A DNA stretch of 64,000 nt from Doris montereyensis (lineage: Eukaryota > Mollusca > Gastropoda > Nudibranchia > Dorididae). Of this stretch, positions 58,627-64,000 are shown piece by piece (the first letter of the stretch is position 1; each line of letters opens with the position of its first letter). The stretch is from contig JAXRKP010000413.1 in the NCBI GenBank assembly GCA_037039925.1, positions 152,001 through 216,000 on the forward strand, given 5' to 3'. The notes beneath the pieces were generated by a model, which was not told where the DNA came from, searched no databases, and saw only the letters and a program-made list of their open reading frames with translations. The translations under genes and the position numbers were made by a program.

Positions 58627-59333
58627 ATAGGGGCATTTTGTATTGTTTTGTGTTTCCACGAAGCGCGGGGATTTTATGACTGCAGGAGGTGAACGCACTT
58701 CACTCTTTTTCAGTACGTAATGAAAACAAGAGTGTCGCGAACAATATTGTTCATTTGACGACGCTGAACACGAATCTGCCATTATTTTCCCAATATTTTG
58801 AAATATAAAGAAAATGATATCAGGTGATTTCAATTCTGATTGAAATGAATGAGTCATCTACCGCCGTGTCTGCAACGACCGTTGGCCGATGACATCGAAG
58901 TATCAAGTGTTTCAAAATTGGATGGCCATTTTCCATTGCTAATAGCTTTTTAACCTTTTTACAGAACAAGTCAAATTTGGTGTAAGTGGAACGCAATTTA
59001 AATACACGTACATTTAAGTTTTGTCCAATATCAATGCAAAAAAATCCCAACACATTCTAAGATCTATGGCGAAAACCACGCCTTCTTGTTGAAATCACTC
59101 ACAATAGCGTATTTGAAAAGAACGCGGTAGAAACGCGACAGATTTTGTTATCCATGGGAAGAAATACCGAATTCGATCTTTTGCGGGCAGATGGTCGACT
59201 TTTCCCATGGTTTGTCATCCATCATCCGATCGTTTCGATGGGGAACTTGTGTGACAAAGATCCATGAAACGTGGGTAAAAGCGCGCCTTCGTCGATCGGC
59301 GCCAGCCGACGAACCACAAGTAGTGTATTGATT
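58627..59333. other. Unique spacer between two minisatellites
   Basis: Relatively CpG-rich for the window. Open minus frames at 58621-59053 have no recognisable domain. Confidence 0.45.
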
Positions 59334-60593
59334 TTAAATCTATCGCTGATGTAAATCCATCGTTTATGTAAATCCACCGTTGATGTAAATCCATCGTTTA
59401 TATAAATCCCCCGTTGTTGTAAATCCATCGTTTATATAAATCCCCGTTGTTGTAAATCCATCGTTTATATAAATCCCCCGTTGATGTAAATCGTTTATAT
59501 AAATCCCCGTTGATGTAAATCCCCTGTTGATGTAAATCCATCGTTTATATAAATCCCCCGTTGTTGTAAATCCATCGTTTATATAAATCCCCCGTTGATG
59601 TAAATCCACCGTTTATATAAATCCTCCCGTTGTTGTAAATCCATCGTTTATATAAATCCCCGTTGATGTAAATCCATCGTTTATATAAATCCCCCGTTGT
59701 TGTAAATCCATCGTTTATATAAATCCCCCGTTGTTGTAAATCCATCGTTTATATAAATCCCCCGTTGTTGTAAATCCACCGTTTATATAAATCCCCTGTT
59801 GATGTAAATCCACCGTTTATATAAATCCCCCGTTGTTGTAAATCCATCGTTTATATAAATCCCCCGTTGTTGTAAATCCATCGTTTATATAAATCCTCCG
59901 TTGTTGTAAATCCATCGTTTATATAAATCCCCCGTTGTTGTAAATCGACTGTTTATATAAATCCCCCGTTGATGTAAATCCATCGTTTATTTATCCCCGT
60001 TGATGTAAATCCATCGTTTATATAAATCCCTCGTTGATGTAAATCCATCGTTTATATAAATCCCCCGTTGATGTAAATCCATCGTTTATATAAATCCCCG
60101 TTGATGTAAATCCACCGTTTATATAAATCCCCGTTGATGTAAATCCATCGTTTATATAAATCCCCCGTTGATGTAAATCCATCGTTTATATAAATCCGCC
60201 GTTGTTGTAAATCCATCGTTTATATAAATCCCCCGTTGTTGTAAATCCATCGTTTATATAAATCCGCCGTTGTTGTAAATCCATCGTTTATATAAATCCC
60301 CGTTGATGTAAATCCATCGTTTATATAAATCTCCCGTTGATGTAAATCCATCGTTTATATAAATCCCCCTTTGTTGTAAATCCATCGTTGATGTAAATCC
60401 CCCGTTGTTGTAAATCCATCGTTTATATAAATCCCCTTTTGTTGTAAATCCATCGTTTATATAAATCCCCCTTTGTTGTAAATCCATCGTTTATATAAAT
60501 CCCCCTTTGTTGTAAATCCATCGTTTATATAAATCCCCTTTGTTGTAAATCCATCGTTGATGTAAATCCCCCGTTGTTGTAAATCCATCGTTG
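59334..60593. repeat. Minisatellite, 34-bp unit built of two 17-bp halves, about 36 copies
   Basis: The unit is TGTAAATCCATCGTTTA plus TATAAATCCCCCGTTGT. The two halves are diverged copies of each other (xxTAAATCCxxCGTTxx). Single halves are dropped or duplicated in places (59480, 60390, 60555). Minus frames give 'GIYINDGF' repeats and are artefacts. Confidence 0.95.
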
Positions 60594-61490
60594 ACTTGTC
60601 AGTCGGACGTCGTCCCCCACTTGCCTCTTCCTCTCATCGTTTTTGTGCGTGTACATTGTACGGCGTATCAGAGAGCCTTGATGAGCTTATCTATATGCTT
60701 CATGGGCGTGCTCGGTCTCTTTGACCTGTGTCAATTGTTTATGTAGATCAATGCAACGCAGTATGCACTATACTGTAACGACATACACAAAAACAAAACT
60801 TACTGTTCTAAGGTCAAATGAGAGCAGATGACAATCTATGTTTGAAGACGGTACTATGTATGTTTGGTAGACTGATCTAGTTGTTCTTGAATCCAGTTAA
60901 AGCTCAGCTAATGGGATTAATCGGAAGCCGTTCAAAGAAAGTAATTCTTTCTTTTCTGGATCTATGTTCTTCTAGGGTAATTCATTGTAATTGATTTATG
61001 TTGAGTTTGGTTTTTCTTTTTGTGAATATGTGACTACTAGTTACAAAACGGGTTGCATTGTTTTGCACCTCGATTTCTAAGTAAGCTGTTTTTGCCATCT
61101 GACTCTATGACTTGATAATAATTATGTAGAAAATCGATTATTTGGGGTTAAAGGTAAGTTCATCGACACGAACGAATAACAAAACACAACACTCATCGAA
61201 AAAAATTCGGAAAGGAAATAAACGCTGCTGTAGTTGCATAAATCACAATAATATATTAGTGTTAAATGTTCATACTTTTATCGATGATGGTAAGATAATT
61301 TGTTTCGTTAGTTTATACTACCATTAGCTTACGTTCACATTGGCTCAACATTTTGCTGCCACCCGGTTGATGTTAGCCTCACACGCCACCCTCCCTCCCT
61401 CATACATACACACAAACACACACACATATACAAATACACAAACTGATGCATCACATTTCCGATGTTTAATTTTTTTTATTTCATTTACCC
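60594..61490. other. Unique sequence, nothing recognised
   Basis: AT-rich; a short plus frame at 61142-61327 has no domain. A CA-rich patch at 61400-61440. Confidence 0.45.
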
Positions 61491-61494
61491 ACAT

Positions 61495-61840
61495 CCACAT
61501 TGGGGGGGGGGGGGGTGGGATGTTATTAATTTTTTCATTTTGCCCGGACTGCCCTTTACACAGCCAAGGGATCTTAAACATGCATAGAGTGTTGTGGTCT
61601 ACACACAAGATCTCCATTTTATCGTCTGGGACTAGAATCTAAGTGTCAAACTACATAGCTGGACCAAGAAAGGGGTGGGGGGGGGGGGGGGGGAGGGTGG
61701 GTGGGTGAGGGGTCAATTTTTCTTTAAAAAACTCAAGAAAAATTCTCAATCGTCGGCGTGGCTTGAACACATAACCTTTGGGTTGAGAGGCCGACACCTT
61801 GCATCTAGACTACCCAGTCCCGCTTCAGGCGTTCGGTAAT
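61495..61840 (-). mobile_element. tRNA-derived SINE (family 1), head and body
   Basis: On the minus strand the head has 'GGGTAGTCTAGATGCAAGG' (A box) near 61820 and 'GTGTTCAAGCCACG' (B box) near 61765. The body has 'CACTCTATGCATG' and 'AAGATCCCTTGGCTGTG' near 61590-61560, then 'GGGCAGTCCGGGCAAAAT'. A G-run at 61672-61694 lies inside, and a second G-run at 61501-61514 at the end. Confidence 0.8.
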
Positions 61841-62039
61841 TCAAAACGTATAAAAGTTATGAAAAAGTTAGAGCATTTCGATTCTTTTTTAAATGCTTGA
61901 CTTACTTGACATAATTGCATTTCATGTAATGTGCTAAAATATCTCAATTAAGGTTGTTTTTATAATTTGTGTCGTAAATTTGGGGTATTGTCTGAATGGT
62001 GATGGTAAACTCATACTGGGTCACCTTGCGTCAACGAAA

Positions 62040-64000
62040 TAATGATTTCGTTAACTTCCTTTAATCGGCAATATCAAAGTTATAGATAGAAAGAAGATAA
62101 TGATTTCGTTAACTCCCTTTAATCGGCAACATCAAAGTTATAGATACAAAGAAGATAATGATTTCGTTAACTTCCTTTAATCGGCAATATCAAAGTTATA
62201 GATACAAAGAAGATATTGATTTCGTTAAACCCCTTTAATCGGCAATATCAAAGTTATAGATACAAAGAAGATAATGATTTCGTTAAACCCCTTAATCGGC
62301 AATATCAAAGTTATAGATACAAAGAAGATATTGCTTTCGTTAAACCCCTTTAATCGGCAATATCAAAGTTATGGATACAAAAAAGATAATGATTTCGTTA
62401 AATCCCTTTAATTAGCAATATCAAAGTTATGGATACAAAAAAGAAAATGATTTCGTTAAATCCCTTTAATCGGCAATATCAAAGTTATGGATACAAAGAA
62501 GATAATGATTTCGTTAAATCCCTTTAATTGGCAATATCAAAGTTATAGATACAAAGAATATATTGATTTCGTTAAACCCCTTTAATCGGCAATATCAAAG
62601 TTATGGATACAAAAAAGATAATGATTTCGTTAAATCCCTTTAATTGGCAATATCAAAGTTATGGATACAAAAAAGATAATGATTTCGTTAAATCTCTTTA
62701 ATCGGCAATATCAAAGTTATAGATACAAAGAAGATATTGATTTTGTTAAACCCCTTTAATCGGCAATATCAAAGTTATGGATACCAAGAAGATAATGATT
62801 TCGTTAATTCCCTTTAATCGGCAATACCAAAGTTATGGATACAAAGAAGATAATAATTTCGTTAAATTCTTTTAATTTGAAATATCAAAGTTATGGATAC
62901 AAAGAAGATAATGATTTCGTTAACTCCCTTTAATCGGCAATATCAAAGTTATAGATACAAAGAAGATAATGATTTCGTTAATTCCCTTTAATCAGCAATA
63001 CCAAAGTTATGGATACAAAGAAGATAATAATTTCGTTAAATCTTTTTAATTGGCAATATCAAAGTTATGGATACAAAGAAGATAATGATTTCGTTAAATA
63101 CCTTTAATTGGCAATATCAAAGTTATGTATACAAAGAAGATAATGATTTCGTTAAACCCCTTCAATCGGCAATATCAAAGTTATGGATACAAAGAAGATA
63201 ATGATTTCGTTAAACCCCTTTAATCGGCAAGATCAAAGTTATGGATAAAAAGAAGATAATGATATCGTAAATTCCATTTAATCGGCAATACCAAAGTTAT
63301 GGATACAAAGAAGATAATAATTTCGTTAAATCCTTTTAATTGGCGATATCAAAGTTATGGATACAAAGAAGATAATAATTTCGTTAAATCCGTTTAATTG
63401 GCAATATCAAAGTTATGGATACAAAGAAGATAATGATTTCGTTAAATCCCTTTAATCGGCAATATCAAAGTTATGGATACAAAGAAGATAATGATTTCGT
63501 TCAATAGCTTTAATTGGCAATATCAAAGTTATGGATACAAAGACGATAATGATTTCGTTAAATCCCTTTAATCGGCAATATCAAAGTTATGGATACAAAG
63601 AAGATAATGATTTCGTTAAATCCCTTTAATCGGCAATATTAAAGTTATGGATACAAAGAAGATAATGATTTCGTTAAATCCCTTTAATCGGCAATATTAA
63701 AGTTATGGATACAAAGAAGATAATGGTTTCGTTAAATCCCTTTAATCGGCAATATCAAAGTTATGGATACAAAGAAGATAATGATTTCGTTAAATCCCTT
63801 TAATCGGCAATATCAAAGTTAGGGATACAAAGAAGATAATGATTTCGTTAAACCCCTTTAATCTACAATATCAAAGTTATGGATACAAAGAAGATAATGA
63901 TTTCGTTAATTCCCTTTAATCGGCAATATCAAAGTTATAGATACAAAGAATATATTAATTTCGTTAAATCCCTTTAATCGGCAATATCAAAGTTATGGAT
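62040..64000. repeat. Minisatellite, 58-bp unit, about 34 copies, continues past the window
   Basis: The unit begins GATAATGATTTCGTTAAATC and contains 'CCTTTAATCGGCAATATCAA' and 'AGTTATGGATACAAAGAA'. Copies differ by substitutions such as AACCCC, AATCCC, TTCCC and ATAGAT or ATGGAT. No unit has a reading frame of interest. Confidence 0.97.

Noticed and set aside
57639..58636. 250-264 codon frames on both strands (RHGNM / MTRVS repeats)
   Set aside because: They are shadows of a 15-bp minisatellite whose unit length is a multiple of 3.

Overview
This is a window of animal nuclear DNA: genes split by GT-AG introns, non-LTR and LTR retrotransposons, tRNA-derived SINEs, long microsatellites and many minisatellites, with AT-rich unique sequence between them. 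The repeat style (islets of the hexamer TAGATC, SINEs carrying a conserved 'ATGCACGTTAAAGATCCC'-type body, huge GA and CTA arrays) suggests a mollusc, probably a gastropod. That placement is inference; the sequence itself only proves a metazoan.

Two host genes can be supported and they converge. The first, on the + strand, is eIF3e (INT6), subunit e of translation initiation factor 3. All 13 coding exons were traced by homology and splice phase from ATG 3797 to TAG 26916. The product is 454 residues and no exon carries a frameshift. Its start sits under an ETS-type site and a TCT/TOP pyrimidine initiator, as expected for a translation gene. The second, on the - strand from at least 56753 down to 33827, is a class-I glutamine-synthetase-like protein resembling lengsin. 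Six exons are visible. The usual catalytic Gly/His loop is not conserved, one middle exon is missing where long GA arrays sit, one donor is GC, and the last exon has a one-base frameshift. The 5' exons were not found.

Layout: 0.1-0.65 kb C-rich tandem repeat; 1.9-3.4 kb decayed CR1-like LINE on the minus strand, just upstream of eIF3e; 3.8-27.2 kb eIF3e with introns holding a 1.1 kb pogo-like TIR element, LINE pieces, a 1.3 kb purine-rich minisatellite, SINEs and dispersed repeats; 28-33 kb intergenic repeats, including an RTE-like LINE piece abutting a second LINE (family A); 33.4-56.8 kb the glutamine-synthetase-like gene. Its introns hold a second long LINE A copy, a mariner-type DNA transposon split by a Ty3/Gypsy element, a third LINE A piece, a decayed unknown ORF, and a cluster of GA, AAT and CTA arrays with a local duplication that includes one exon. 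From 51 to 64 kb there are six unrelated minisatellites (units of 34, 52, 40, 15, 17/34 and 58 bp); the last runs off the window.

No bacterial-type system, CRISPR array, rRNA or functional tRNA gene was seen. The most notable items are the degenerate glutamine-synthetase-like gene, the exon duplication in which GA runs replace normal sequence, the Gypsy element flanked by a 75-bp direct repeat of its mariner host instead of paired LTRs, and the density of minisatellites.
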